Below are positions 45,430 through 59,702 of a stretch of DNA of 63,087 nt, piece after piece. The notes below the pieces were generated by a model. That model saw only the letters and a program-made list of their open reading frames with translations, was not told where the DNA came from and did not search any database. This stretch comes from Apophysomyces variabilis (Eukaryota; Mucoromycota; Mucoromycetes; Mucorales; Mucoraceae). Where the stretch lies: the NCBI GenBank assembly GCA_002749535.1, contig MZZL01000137.1:644699-707785 (forward strand), written 5' to 3'. The position numbers and the translations under genes were made by a program. How positions within the stretch are numbered: position 1 is the stretch's first letter; every line of letters starts with the position of its first letter.

Positions 45430-48400
45430 TTATTGGGACAAAGCGACAGCCACGCTGTATGCACCGCTATGGCTGATGGAAACGTTCAATTTCTTGATAC
45501 CGGCTGCAGTTGCTGCGGCCTGTGCCTTGCCAGACAATACCACTTCAGGTGCGCCGACATCGTTTGGCAGAATTTCAATATCAATCAGAGGAGCCCCGGC
45601 ACCATCGGATGCAATATGTCCATGGGAAGAAATAGCCTTAAAAACGGCTTCCTTGGCTGACCAACGTCCAGCAAAGCTGGCCTGAGGATCGGGTCGACTG
45701 AGACAGTATTTGATTTCTTCAGGAGTAAAGTTGCGCTCCACAAATGTGGCATTATCGATGTTCACCGCCGAGTTCAACTCAACATCCACACCAACACCTT
45801 TCTTGCCTGCTTGCTGCTCTGCTAAACTTGCAAGGATAGATTGGGTGGCTTCAGCATCGCCTTGAACAGCCGCATCCGCAGTGACCGACTTGGCATTAAA
45901 CACCCACGTGCGCTTCTCCTTGGAATATTCTGCACGAGCTCTTGGGTTCAAGTACACCTTGTGTTCAAGCTCGTCTGTATAAGGCGCAGCATCCTTGACT
46001 TGGACAAAGTCGCTCACACCTGTCAAAGAATCATGCAGGTAGCGGTAGGACTTGGCATAACGCTGGGCATTCTTCGCTTTGTAAGTTTCATAGGCACTCT
46101 CCTCCAAAGCGGCAAGGACGTAGTCGGGATGGATAATCAACATTTCACCACCAGCTTGGCCGAAGCCGAACGATTTCAACAAACCAGCCTTCAAACCGTC
46201 TGTCTGAATGCTGCGCGAAGGGTAGACAATGTATTCGAATTCCTTCAAAACCTCGTCCACGTTATCGGCATTGCGGTTACCAGGCACCAAACCGCTGTTC
46301 AAACATTGGATCAGACCGTTCGCCATCCAAGAAGCTGCAGGACCCTTGGGATGACCTGTAAGGTACTTCTGGGTAATGGCAAGCAAAGCATTGCCCTTCG
46401 AACGACCGAGATGCTTCAATTGACTGTTCAGAACACGAGACTCGTTCTTGTCGTTAGCCTTGGTAGAAGTACCATGGAAAGAAGCGACATTGATATCGTC
46501 AATGGTGAGACCGTAGACAGCCAGAGCACCGCGCAAGGGAGCAATGGCAGGATCTTGCTGGTAGAAGCTCATACTCCAGGTAGACAATGCTTCCTTTTCT
46601 TGACGCTTAGCCTCCTTCTGAATAAATTCGCTGCGCTCAGCTAACCATGCCTTCTCATCTTCCGACGTAAGCTGGCCTGCAGCCTTCAGATCTTCCAACT
46701 CTTCGCGCAAAGCATCATATTCAGCCTCGACCCAAGCCTTGATTTGAGCACGGCGAGATCTGATCTGGCGGGCGCGATACTTGAAGTCCAATAACGGCGA
46801 AGGGCGGTTACCAGTCTTTTCGCGAGCAGTGGTTAAGATACCAGCACCAGGGGCGGGAACCGAGCGACCTTCCTTGTCGGAAGCGGTGTTGGTGAGAGCA
46901 ATGATACCATAAATAGGTGCACCGATTTCAATAGCAGTAGCGGCAGACATCAAAATGTGGTTTGCAGCACCATGGGCTTCCATAAAACCATTTCTTGTTG
47001 TTGTGGCAGGACGAGACATTTCGGCAGGTGTGCGGCCATGCTCAAGTTCATCCACGGCGTTGGAGGTAGCCTTCATGTTCGCGAATTCGTAGCTTGATTC
47101 TTCTGTGATATCTTCCGTCGCACCAGCAATCATGATCTTGGCTTTACCGGTCAATATACTGTCCACAGCCAACTCGACAGAGACGGCAGAAGTAGCACAA
47201 GCATTGACAGGAGTCTTGATAGGACCGGAAGCGGAAAGCAAAAGCATGTTGATCCAAGCAGGCATCGTGTTGATGAAAGATTCTTGGAGAATATCTTTTT
47301 GGACGGGTTTATCAAGCAGACGATCGCGGAATAGACCACGCTGGGCCTGTTGACCACCGACACCAGAACCGGTAGTGTTACCAATTTCGGACACATGGAC
47401 ATACTTGAAGAACTCATAAGGATCAGTGATACCGGAAGAGACGAAAGCTTCCACGGTCGAAACAATGTTGAAGAGTGACACAGGGTCGACTTGTTCAATG
47501 ATATCCTTGGGAACACCATAGCGGGCTGCATCCCATCCAGTGGGAATCTGACCGGCCACAAGACGGTCGAAGCGAAGAGCCTTAGGCACGTACAATGTTG
47601 CTCCCTTGCGAAGGACGACAATCCAGGAGCCATTGTCCGATTCGTACACATCTGCCTTGTCACCCTGTTGGTGCTTGAAATGCTGAGCTTCTTCCTGACT
47701 GCATTCGAAAGGCTCCAGATCATGATCAACTACGATTTCTTGCATCAACATCTTCTTTGAAGGATCATATCCATTCATGACGGTAGGATCTGAATAAATA
47801 AACAAGAAACAAAATTACGTGAGTTTACCCCCTTTTCCTTCCTTGCACATTATTACATACCAATGAAGCGGATACCGCTATGTTCGAGGATCTGTTTCTC
47901 GTACTTAGCCTTGATATCCTTGTCTTCGACAGGTTCGTTGGTCTTAGCATCCACCCAGCCAGAGTAAGGACCGCTCTTCAAGTTTCCATGATGATGCTTG
48001 ATGAAGCCCATGATCCAGGCCATCTCGATGCATCCCTCGAGCGAGAACTCGCCATAGGCTTCCATTTCCCAGCGGGTTCTGGCATTACCCCAAGGCGAGA
48101 CTTCACCAAAACCAGTAACAACAATGACCTTATCAAGATCGAGCATGCCCTTCAAGTGGGAAAGATGCTTGAGCGATTCATACGGCTTGAGCTTAGGGAA
48201 ATCAAACTTCATGTTCGCGCGTGGAGTAACCCTGTGGGGCTTGTATTTGCGTTCGGCTTCGGCGCCATTGACGATCTTGAAGTCCAAAGAGTTCTCAGCC
48301 GCGATGGCACTGCGGATCTCAGCTGTCTCACGGATTTCCTTGCGGAGGTTGTTGCAAACTTCTTGTAGGTTGGGAATAAACTGGAAGCCACCGTTCAGAT

Positions 48401-51400
48401 CAGCCCAGACTGGTTCGGTCTGGCACAATTCGACAATACTGGGGTGCATAAGACCCAGGATATTAAACGACATTTCAACAGCAGAGAAAGTACGGATACC
48501 AAGTGCTTCGACACCCTCGGAAATCATGTTGTTAGGACTCATCAAGCCGGTACCACGAGTCCAACTAATCGAAAAAAAAAAGAAAAGCAATTAACGTCTT
48601 GTGCTGTGCTGTCAACACAACTTACCCAATAACAGCACCAGTAATAAGCAAGTAATCAGACCAGCTTTCGGAGAACCAACGGTTAAACAAGGTTTCCAGT
48701 GAAATCTTAGATTCACTGTAAAGACCATCGGAACCAAAAGTACCGTGGTTAGGCGATAAGGGAAGAATGACTTGGGCAGGACGAGTGTCGGATCCAATGG
48801 CCTGCTTATGAGACTTAACGCTACCCAAAAGACGCAACAGATTGGTCAACATGATACGATGGGCCAATTCAGACTTGGAATCGATCGAATCAATCTCGCG
48901 TCCGTTTTCAGGAATAGCAGCGAACGGGATAACAATGTCAAGATCCCAGTTCAAGCCCTTGAGGTCGTAGATGTAGTCTACAAGAGCATCCACATCCTGT
49001 CTGGAACCCTGATTGAAAGGCACGACAATAAGCTCTGAGCCTCGGGAACCATAAGTCTGATAGATCGACTGGAAGTATTCGGTGACTTGACGGCTGAAAC
49101 GCGACGTGGTCACGACGACCTTGGCACCACCTGCCACAAGACCCTTCAGGACTTCAGCGCCAATCGAGTCCTTGCCGGCACCGGTCAAGAGCACACACTT
49201 TTCTGCAAAGGAAATACCGTTTTCGGCAATCTCGCCGAGCACATCAAGATAAGTAGTGGTCAAACGGTTGCTATATTCCCAACCAGATGGGTCGTTCACG
49301 TTCTTCTTCTTCAGGTGCAAGAAGGGAATAGTTTCAGTCTTGGCAGACTTGGCAGACACACGCTTTCGTTCAACAACTGTGCGACCAGCGGTAGAGGACA
49401 GACGGCGCTGGCGGCTGCGAGGTTCTTTAACAATGGTGTTCGACATGGACATAGCGCGCAACACGTCGCCATATAATTCCTTGATAGCCAACTTGCTGGT
49501 CTTCTTCATCTTATTTTGGTTGCGAATGATCTTATAGATGCGACCAAGGTTCTGCTGCACCTTTAGACGGTTCGAATATTCTGTCACCTTGCTACCAGCA
49601 GCCATGTTCTTGACGTAGTGGGCAAACTTGCGACAACCAGGACGAGGAACTTCAGCATATTTGATGTCACCCTTCTCGGTAATGGTGGTACTGGGGCCAG
49701 TGGGGAAAGTAACTGAAAAGCACAGAAGAAATTAATATGTCGTAAACGATACGTCAACCGAAGGAAACACTTACCATCTTTGTACACAGGATTTTCAGCA
49801 AGCACCTCCACACAATTTTCGATCAAAGCTTGACCGAACTGCTTCGCCAGGCGATAAGTCTCGCCCTTATCTCCAGCGCAATTCTCGACGTTGTAGCGCA
49901 TATAGTCAATCAATTGCGGGTATGCTCGGTTCATAATGGTCAAACACTTGGCGGTTACTTCACGATCAACAATGGCCAGCTTGCCAAAGATGATATCGTA
50001 CCACATGGTAAGGGCATCTTGACGAACCCAGTTCCAGTAGGAGTCGTAACGACGAGCTTTCAAGGGGCTAAAGACAGGTTTGATGCCTTCAGCATACACA
50101 TCACCTTGTTCGACGAGCCATTGGTCCAGCTCGGCCTGGAGTTTCATTGTGGTGACCTTCTCTTGTTCGTACTTCTTGTGACCTTCACGAAGATCGTGGT
50201 TGAGGTAACGAGCATAGAGGTTAAGCTGCTGGTAAATCAAGTTGTTTTGTTGAGCCTTGAGAGCGTCAAATTCCTCGCTGTTGATCACTGCAACAGCACC
50301 AGCACCGCCAGCGGCGCCGGCACCGGAGCCTGCCGTGGACAAAGAGATACCGGCCTTCTTAGCGTAACCTTGAGCGACTGAGTCTAGCCAAGCCTTGGCT
50401 TCAGCTTCAGAACCGAGACGAGCCGCAGGCTCCATGGTCAAACCCATCAAGAGGGTACCCTCGATACGTCCATTGCCCAAACCATAGGTGGTAGACAGGT
50501 AAGTCTTGGCACTATTCAAAGTGAATCCACCAGGCATTTTAGCACTGATCATCTTTGCAACCAAGGAGCTGGTATGCTTTCCGAGAGTTCCGCCAAAGCT
50601 ACCGTCCAAGGAAGCACCGAGCTCATCCAGGGGCGTCTCTTCAGCCTTTTCAGGCACAGCATTGTTGAATTCTTTTTGCAGATCACCAAGAATTTCGTTC
50701 TGGAGTGTTGACTTGCCTCCGACCAAATCCTTTACTGCCTTGGAAAGGGGAACTTCGTCAACCGACTTCTTCAGTTTTTGCGCAATGACAACATGGATCA
50801 CCTCGGTAGCTGTCACTGGTGCATCGCTAATTAAACTAAAGTTAATAAAAGAGAAAGATGAGATAAAAAAAATCTTACCTCACTGGAGCTGCAGGGCCTG
50901 CGGAAGGAGCTGGGGCAGGAGCGGCAGCGACAGCGGGAGCGGCAGCTGCTGAAGGAGCTGGAGCTGCTGGCGAAGGAGTTGCCACAGGCTCACTGACCTC
51001 CTCGACAGGGTTTTCGAACTCGTAGTAAATTTCTTTGGCATCCTTGGAAATGCACATGTTCTGACGACGGTTGCTCAAGGCGTTGTCATAGGCCTGGTAC
51101 TTCAGATTCAGAGTACGGGTGGCCATACCACTGAGAGTGGGCGAAGGGCCGATTTCAATAAGTCGTTCGATCTGATAATGCTTGAATAGCTGGTCCTGAG
51201 TTTCGATCCATCGGACAGGGGATGCAAACTGGTACGCCAAAAGCTCGACAAGAAGAATGTAACCCAATCGCTGCTGCTGGCCTGGTGTAGCATACTTGTC
51301 GTCCGTCCATTGTTTCAGAACCTTACCCAGACGAGGACTAGAAGTAAGGTTGTAGACATTCTCGATGTAGCTCTTCCTGGTGCTAAACGGTTCAGCAGTC

Positions 51401-54400
51401 AAGTTAGGAATATACTTTGCGGTAAGCTGGGCCAGATCGATATTGGTGGGAGTGAACTTCTTGGCCAAATAGGTACGGAAAGGACTGACGCCACTCAACA
51501 AGAAAGACGAATGGAAGGGCACATCAATACCAGGCAGGGGAACAGTCGCGTAACCACGTTCAAGAGTGATTCGACCGTGTTTTGCGGCCTTTTCGCGGGT
51601 CTTTTCAAGAGCACCTTCAATGATGTTAGCCAAATGTTTCTTGACTTCCTCAAGCGGCATGGTCTCCATGAGTTTTTGCAAATCAATGTTCGAAGTCTTA
51701 AGGTAGTTGAGCACATTTGCCAAGACATCCAAGTTTTGCAAGGATCCTGCGGTAACGTATTGCCAGTTTTCTACGTTGAAGTTGACAATTTCCAACACTT
51801 CGCCGCTCTGACGAGCAATGGAGTCCACGACGTAGCGTAAAGCCGTATCGTTGAAGGACTTAGACACACGAGCAGGATTGACTGCGGCCATACCGTAATT
51901 GGAGCGACCCTCGGCATCTCGCTTGACAGCTGACTGCATGGTCATACCACGGTAAAACACCACGTCAACAAGAGATTCAAGAGGCAAAACATCGCCGACC
52001 GAGGCTAGAGCAGCGTATTCACCAAGGGAATGACCAGCGAAAGCACAATTACTCTGGATCAATTCTTTGGAGCGCATGTCTTCAAATGCAGCCTTCTCCA
52101 TCAAGGTCAATGCAGGTTGGGTAAACTGTGTGGCAGACAAAAGACCATTGGGTGCACGGAAAGTATAAGAGGCAGTGCGTTCATGAATGGTAGGGAAGAG
52201 AGGCAAGGTATTGATGGTACCGTCGGCTTCCACCACATCGTACGACATGCTCATATAATTCTGACGGATAGCGTTTCCTCTTGGGCCACCAAAGTGAACA
52301 GTCTTCTCCTTCGGATTGTCACGCACAATCTCCAAGATCGAGAAACCGTAGTTCTGCATAAAGTGCTTGTCTGCACGGTCCCAAATCACCTTGGCCACAG
52401 GGGAGCTAGCATACAAGGCCATACCCATACCTTGCTCTTGCGAACCCTGGCCTGTAAAGACGTAGGCTGTCACCGGTTGCTCCACTTCAGCTGTACCTTC
52501 AACCACTTTTTCGTTGTTCTGATTGATCGTCTCGATCTTGATGATCTTACGGCCGTTCTTCATACCAGTGTGCGATAGCTTGGTTTCAAGTCGGTCAGAA
52601 GGCAAGACCATTCCAACAAACTTGACGTCGTAGGCAACCACACGGCGTGGCACATTGTCAGCAGCGAAAATCTCGACAAACTTGCGTGTCGAAGCACTGG
52701 TCCACATACCGTGGGTAATGGTACCAGGAAGAAGAGCGAGATCGGCAAAATAAGGGTTGACGTGAATAGGGTTGAAATCGCCCGAGACGTTGGCATATGG
52801 TTCGTTAGAGGCGGGAGCATGGACAACAGAAGTGTACGAGGACTGAGTGGGCATGACCGAATAGCCACCGTTTTCGAAAAAGTGGGCTTGCTCTATTTCT
52901 TGGCCATGACGCTTCAGGTACTCAATAACTGGGTTACCGTGGCTCTCGCCAGCTTCGTATTCGACCTTTCCTATCTGCACGAATTCCTTCGTCGAAAGCT
53001 GCATGGAGATAGTACCAGAAGTACGGACACTGGAAAAGACCTTCTTGTTCTTGTATTTCAACTCAGTGCTCAAACGGAAAATAAGCGAACTTCCGGGAGC
53101 AAGTTCATAGTTCTCCAGTTCTTCGGACCATTGTACCCATTCTTTTGATTTCAGAACGGCAATGTCCTTGTTTGTCTTGAGCTTCAATTCCATTGGGGTC
53201 TCCACTTTGCGCTCAAAGGTGTGCTCAAAGTCGTCGAACTGGCCGCGATACAAGAATTGGCTAGTGACCTCCAAGACAGGTTTGTTGTCACGCACGATAA
53301 TTCCCTTGACTTCGATCAATTTGCCGGAATCAGTGTTGATGATCGCATTGATGTCAGCATAAGTATCCACCACATCTCCGACCTTGAGAAGATCGTTACC
53401 ATCGAGGAGACGGAAGCCGTTTGACAAGTGGACGAGCTTCAACAGATCGCCATCAATGACCTTGGGAAAGATAGCCTTAATGATAGCTTTCCAGCCAACA
53501 ACAATAGCAAAGTCCATAGGAGCATTGATAATCTTCTGACCACGGTCAACGTAGATTTCAGCTTGGTTACCCACAGCCTGGCAAAACTCCTTGACTTCGC
53601 GAGACTTCACAGTCTCATCTTTGCCAACTAACTTCTCTGTCACAGAGAAATTCAGGAAATCATCGGTCGATTCCATTCCGAACCACAGCTTGTAGTAAAA
53701 ATCTTTGATTCTATCATTACGGCCCTATAAAAAAAATTCCCTGTTTAGTAAAGAAGTCAAAACTTCTGCTCAAGGGGCATTACCTCCATAATTTCATGCA
53801 CAGGTGCATAGCCGAGTTCAGGCTTGTATTCGAACTTCAAATGCAGAGGAACAAAGTTTTCGGCTCTCTTTTCATACATGTACACATCAATTAGGTTGTT
53901 GCTAATGGAAGATTCGACAGACGTGACGAAATCCGCAGACTTCCCAGTGGCGCTCCAAAGGCGTTTGTCTTGCACTTTGATGGCAGTAATGCGTCCGTTA
54001 GCTTTGCTGACAAGCACACGTTGACCAGGACGAGGGCGGAAAATACGCTTCAAGGGATTATCAACAAAACGTTTTCCTTGGACAACGAAGGGTGACGTGA
54101 GAAGTGCACGAAGCCAGTTGTATTGGGGACCGGAAATGGTTTGGAACCAATCTTCTTCCGCTGGGATTGAGTTGCCATTATCACCGACTGTATACACGGA
54201 TTCGCTTTCACTAGCGGATTCTTCTGTAACGCTAGTCTTTGTGATGGGCTCACCACCAAGGTACTCAATTTCGGGAATAGTACTTTCGTCGTTGTTGTAG
54301 TAACGTTCTTTCAAGCTCTTGATATGGCTATCGTAGATATCGCCAAGAATCTCGCCCACGGGCTGATCCATTCGAGTAGTGTATTTGGCAGCGACAGGAC

Positions 54401-57400
54401 CGTGCAAAATACAAGTTCTTTGGACATCTTGGTCGACTACTGCACCAAGATCTTCCGATTGCCATAACGAATCCTTCTTGAACCATACGTCGAAATCTTT
54501 GTCCATGACCGGAATAAATGGAACCGGTTTCTGGCCTCGGCGCTGACATAAGGTAACGAAATGCAACACATCAGCAGAAGCCAGCAACTGCGTGTCTGCT
54601 TCAGGGAATTGAGCCAAGAATTCAGGTACGAAATCGAACGGGTTCTCCAGCTGGCTAAAGCTTTGCAATTTTGAGATCACTTCTTCATTAGAGAACCGTT
54701 CTTCAATGCGACGCAAAAAGTCACCGACAAGGTTACGCAGAGTAGGATCAATCCAACGCTTCTCGTGCTTCACGTACAAGAGCTCAATCATACGGTTAAC
54801 GACTTCAACGTATGTCATTTCTTGCAGATCTACAACGTCGCCATTCTTCTTTTTACCGAACCAAACCTTTTGGAAGTCAGCATTAAGACGTTTGATGATA
54901 TAGTCCTTCTTGGCGAGCAATGCGGGTAGTCGCTTATCCTTAGGAAGGTTGAAAATACTTTCATCCAGCTCCTTCCACAAACGGACACCACGAGTGGCAA
55001 CCTTGTGGATTGGCTCGCCCAGTTCGGATCGGACTGTGAGGATACCACCAGCTGGGCCCTTGTAGGTCTTCTCCCAATCAGCGTCATCCACACCTGGAGC
55101 ATCAACCATAGCTTGCTTGGCTGCGTCAGACGCGAGACCTTCCTTTGAGGCCATCATACGAGAACCGAACAAAATACCGTCGAAGGGCATGGGAGGATAA
55201 TCGAACTTAACCGACCAGTCACCTGTCAGGTAAGGAAGGGTGTCATCGGCGCCACCAAAACCAGAACCAGCGACGAGAACAATGTTCGGTTGGCGTCGAA
55301 TGGAGGCATAAGTTTCCAGGATAGGTTGATGGACGTCTTCGAAACTGTGGTGACCACCGGCACGACCACCAGTCCATTGCATAATAACAGGCATTGTTGG
55401 GTTGGCTGCAGCAATGGCGACAACCTACAGAATAAAGTTAACACTATGCTAAAAAAGGCAAGCAACAATGGAGAAAGTTAAGGACAGGTACCTGACGGAT
55501 GGTCTCGATGCTTCCTGGCTTGAAGGCCACATGACGAATACCGGCTGCCTTCAAGTTAGCCAAAACTTCATTGGCGACGTCGAGACTGGGCACGCCAGCT
55601 GCAACACATACACCTTCCATTGGCAGACCTTCCTTACGCATCACTTGGACGAGCGGATACTGGAATCCCCACTGACGAACGTTCAAGAAGAGCATGTTGA
55701 GGGTAATGCCTTCACCAGGTCGAGTGAGTTGCATGATCTTATCCACTTTTTCACGCAGCATTCTTTCGTTATAATGGCCACCGCCAGCAAGTTCAATGTG
55801 ATAACCAGCATTCATCACAGCCGCGACGAACTTTTCGTTGACAGTAGAGGGAGTCATACCGGCTACCATAAGAGGAGGCTTACCCAACAATCTCGACATA
55901 CGTGAATCCACATGTATACGGCCATTGCTTCGAGAAACAGTTTGTTAGAACGTCTTGGTAACCTGAGGGTTTGAATGGTTGAAACACGCTTACCTAGTGG
56001 TTTTGACCAACCTGGGTTGGAAAACTTTGGCCCAGTCCTGCGAATAGGTGACTGCACGCAAGTCGGCATCAAACAAGTCGGCCTTGTAGGAGAGGTCACG
56101 GTTATTTCCTTCAAGTGCACCTGCGAGAACAATCTGTACTCCTGTTCCTTCCTTATTGCGGTGTGTCAAACCACCAATACCAGAGGTGGCACCAGGACCG
56201 AAATCAATGATATGGGTCAGATCCTTCAGGGCAATTGCCTTCTCCCAATACACTGGTCTTTCACAGATAAGGGACACCAAGGCGAGGGTCAAATCGGCGG
56301 AGGTACGGAGATCGGAACCTGTAAATCCAAGATTATCCAAACTGTTCTTGCCCCAACGGCCCCAATTTCGTGCCAACCCAAATTTAAAATACCGACTCCC
56401 CATACGTTACCTGAATCTGTAGCAAATACGGGGATTACCAGATCTCGTGCCTCAAACTTAAGGCCGTGTTTCTCGATATCTTCAGCCAAAGAACGGGTTA
56501 CGGATTTGAGGTACTGGCTGTGGAATGGTGCAGTGATTGGCAAGAAACGCGAGGAAAACTTAATCTTGCGCTGTGAAAAGGGAACTCGTGACTGCTCGAG
56601 ACCTGTTTCTGCTTTCAATTTCCGCAAGCTGAGGTTCAGGCCATAGAGAGACTGAGGAGGACCAGTGCACACGAATGAGCGAGGGCCGTTATGCAAGGTG
56701 ATCTCGATCTGACGATCGTCTGGAAGATGAGCATTGGTGGCCTCCAAATGTTTCAGGACTTGAGATTCTCTCAAGCCAGTAATGGCAAGCATAGGTGTTG
56801 GATTACCCTCGTTATTGTTGAGCGAGTCTTCCAAAATGGTAGGGTTCAAGGTAGTAGGAGGGAAACCTTGCTGAGCTCTTGTTCCGATCCAAAAAAGCAA
56901 ACCAAGAGCCTTCTCTGCATTAAGTTGGAACTCTTCTTCCGTTGCAGACACGGAAATGACGACAGAAGTAATAATACCCTGACTATGACCAGTAGAACCT
57001 ACATGAAGTCACCCAATCGATTAGTGAAATCCATTGTTCGTTTTTTAACTTCCTCTTGTTCCTTAGTTCCTAACTCACCGGCTAACAATTGTCTGATATC
57101 TGCGGGGCTGCGATCCAAGATTCGCAACATCACATAATAGTGGAGTAATTGAGTGAGACCAATGAGTGGGAAGCTGACGGGGGCAGAGATAAGATAGGGC
57201 AGGTCGGGTCTTGACTCTGGATTTTCAAGCCAACGTAAGATATCCAAGCCTTTAGAGTGGAAAACGCTAGCTTCGGAGCTGCGAGCATTTTCGGTGAGAA
57301 CGACGGCCATGCGCTCGACAAAGGGTTTGACCAGTCCGTTATAAGTTGTCCAGATATCTGCAAGTTCATCAAAGTATTCTTCAATGTTACCCTGACCGCC

Positions 57401-57862
57401 AAAGATGGCGAAAAGTTTAGTATCGCCGCGTGCAGCTGCAGCAAAGAGTGCGGATTGCGGTGACTTGGCTTCATCCGATGTTAAGGCGTTGTGCTTCTTC
57501 AAGACAACCAGTGTATCGAAATAAGCTTGGATGACTGCCTGTTTTGCTTCGGATGCCAAAGAGCGGGTAATGGCGTGGACGTCATTGTTCTTGAGATATT
57601 GTGCACCAAAATCGATAAACGCAGTTCTAGCGACAGGCAAGAACTGGGTCTCTGTGGCGGCTCGCTTAGCTGCGAAGCCCATGAAGCGGGCAGCAAGTTC
57701 GATTTCGGTAGATTCTTCTAATTCATCCGTTTCGACCGGGAACTCTTCTTTTAACTGTTCAGCTGAAACCCAGATATCTGCAGGAACAAGGATCGAGACC
57801 TCTGTCTTGTTCTGCTTGATAGATAAGGGACGGAGTACTTGTTGTCTTTGTTGACTGTCCAT
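45430..57862 (-). CDS. fas: Single-chain type I fatty acid synthase, beta-alpha fusion
   Basis: Ten minus-strand exons: 57862-57079, 56998-56411, 56318-55994, 55927-55492, 55424-53784, 53724-50879, 50826-49775, 49712-48626, 48564-47861 and 47789-45430. They sum to 11,823 nt, 3,940 residues. Domains in order: acetyltransferase (GSTGHSQG, Ser near 266); enoyl reductase ([23 protein letters not shown]); dehydratase ([15 protein letters not shown]); malonyl/palmitoyl transferase ([14 protein letters not shown], near 1820); Pro/Ala linker (~2170-2205); ACP with [14 protein letters not shown] (Ser near 2238); ketoreductase ([15 protein letters not shown]); ketosynthase ([23 protein letters not shown]); C-terminal phosphopantetheinyl transferase ([17 protein letters not shown]). 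In yeast these are two genes, FAS1 and FAS2; here one frame crosses the junction through the Pro/Ala linker. Only one ACP is seen. It makes palmitoyl/stearoyl-CoA in the cytosol. Confidence 0.97.
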
Positions 57863-59400
57863 TATGACGAGAAATATCTGTTATAAAGTTATTAGGATGG
57901 CATTCATGGTCTTTTTTTTGGGATGACTGAACTTTTTTACCTTTTAGAGTTAATTTGCAAGGTTATACAAAGGTAAGTGGTTTTGAGAGTATTGAGTAAG
58001 AGAGATATGGGATGTAATCGTGATCAGGACAGAGAGAGAGAGAGAGAGAGAGAGAGACAACGAGGAGTGATATATGTAGTGTGTTTGGATGGATGTGTAT
58101 GTGTGTGATGTTATATATCTTGTGTGTATAAGGTTGTTGACTGTACAGTTAAAAGAGAAGAAGAACTTATGTTTCAATCCCTATCAACCACGTTTCTTAT
58201 TTTTTTTGTTCCCCCAACGAAAAAAAAAGAAGAAGTAAGGAAAGAAGAGGATGGAAAATGGCAACACTTCTTTTTCTTAGGTTTTTTTTCCAAGACAGCT
58301 CAAAAGTCCCCCATCGAACTCGATCTTTTTGGTCCATTTTTTCATAGAAGCGGAGTGACTTGAAATGAAAAAAGTCGTCTCGCTTGTATATTTCATATTA
58401 TAAATTATATTTGGCCTTGAACCCCAAAAACCTTTTCTTTGGAACAATAACAGGTCAACAATTCATCCTATGCCAGTTCCCCAAAACTGTTACATTGGCT
58501 TCTCTTTCTCCCCCGCCCACATCTCTTGTATCCTAAACCCATAGTCTGACTAAAAAATGCTCTGTGCATCGTACTCTATCTCTCCCTTTCTCTTTTTTTC
58601 TTTTTTCTTCTTTATCTTATGTACTTAACTGAAACTATTTACTCATCTTAACCAACGAGCTCAAACCCATGATTAACCCAGCTTGTCATTTTTATCTCAA
58701 CTGGCCCTTTTCGGACTTCAGATGTTCGATGACCTGATCGCCTGAACCTTTTTGACATAACATCCAAATATGGACAAAGGTGATACGGTGCAACACATCA
58801 GAAACTCTTAGACCACCCAACACCAATGCAAATCCTTTAACCATCTCTTTTGCCTTAATATACCCTTTCTATTAATTTATTCATCTATATTCCCCATCAC
58901 ATACATAACAAAGAGATTACCTTTCCTTCTGCAACAGGAAAAGAATTCCCAAACCAAAGTAATACAGGTGGAGTGGCTTATGAGGAAAAAGAATGGACTG
59001 TACAGGAAAGCCAAACAATATCCGTAATACTAAATAATTATGGCAACACGATACTGTTTATTGAACATTTCTTTACGCTACTCTAAATAAATTTTGCGTC
59101 CATGCAAGGATCAAGTTTGCGCTAAAAGGGATAGAAATAAGCGTCATGAGTAAGTGGATTATGATTACGTCAACTTGGTCCTCCAGTGGACACAAAATTC
59201 ATTCGAGCAGCGCAAAAAATATGTTCATGGTTAGTAACTGGAAGGATAGCTTGACATCTTTTTTACTTACCCCCGAAGGGTAATCCTACCCAAAGGTAGG
59301 GGCCGGCCCCGCACCTGTATCGGTGGGGGCGGCGAGAGAGAGAATCACGGCTTCCATGAGTGGCCGGTTAGAGTGTAACGCACTGCAGAGGACTTGAAGC
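57863..59400. other. Intergenic: FAS promoter region and spacer
   Basis: Upstream of the FAS start lie TATATATC near 58112-58120 and an AG microsatellite. Further out are pyrimidine-rich tracts. A GC-rich minus frame at 59286-59468 (ends TDTGAGPAPTFG) stands out from the AT-rich surroundings but is not recognised. No supported gene. Confidence 0.5.
58030..58057. repeat. (AG)13 microsatellite upstream of FAS
   Basis: An uninterrupted AG dinucleotide run lies about 170 bp upstream of the FAS start codon. Read on the FAS strand it is a CT-rich tract, common in strong fungal promoters. Confidence 0.85.
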
Positions 59401-59702
59401 GATGCAACACCTGGCGAGGACTTGGAAGCAGAAGATAATGAATGACACTGTGCATAAACAGACAACATTTCTTTTTCACTTTCCTAGTGGAGTGCAGGGA
59501 GCTTACTCACACAACCAAGGTGGTTCGGGACAGAGGTCATGCAAGCTAAAGCTTACAGAAGAGGGATATCAGTCATTCTGTACATATGATCAATGCGAAG
59601 TACATACCGGGGATGTTTTTGGAGAACAGAGCCAAAGAATTGAAAAGGTGTTGTCCCTTCGCTTTTAAATAGTACGTGATTACTGAAACCAAAAATCGCA
59701 GT

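Noticed and set aside
45841..46644. A 267-codon plus-strand open frame inside the FAS gene (and others at 49830, 51310, 52030 and 55975)
   Set aside because: They lie antisense to strongly biased FAS codons, which produces long stop-free antisense frames. None shows a domain, and every one overlaps clear FAS coding sequence.
24000..58000. A lipid biosynthetic gene cluster (flippase, FabG-like reductase, thioesterase, FAS)
   Set aside because: Unrelated housekeeping genes (TAF8, TMA22, G-patch) are interspersed, strands are mixed, and there is no cluster regulator or transporter set.
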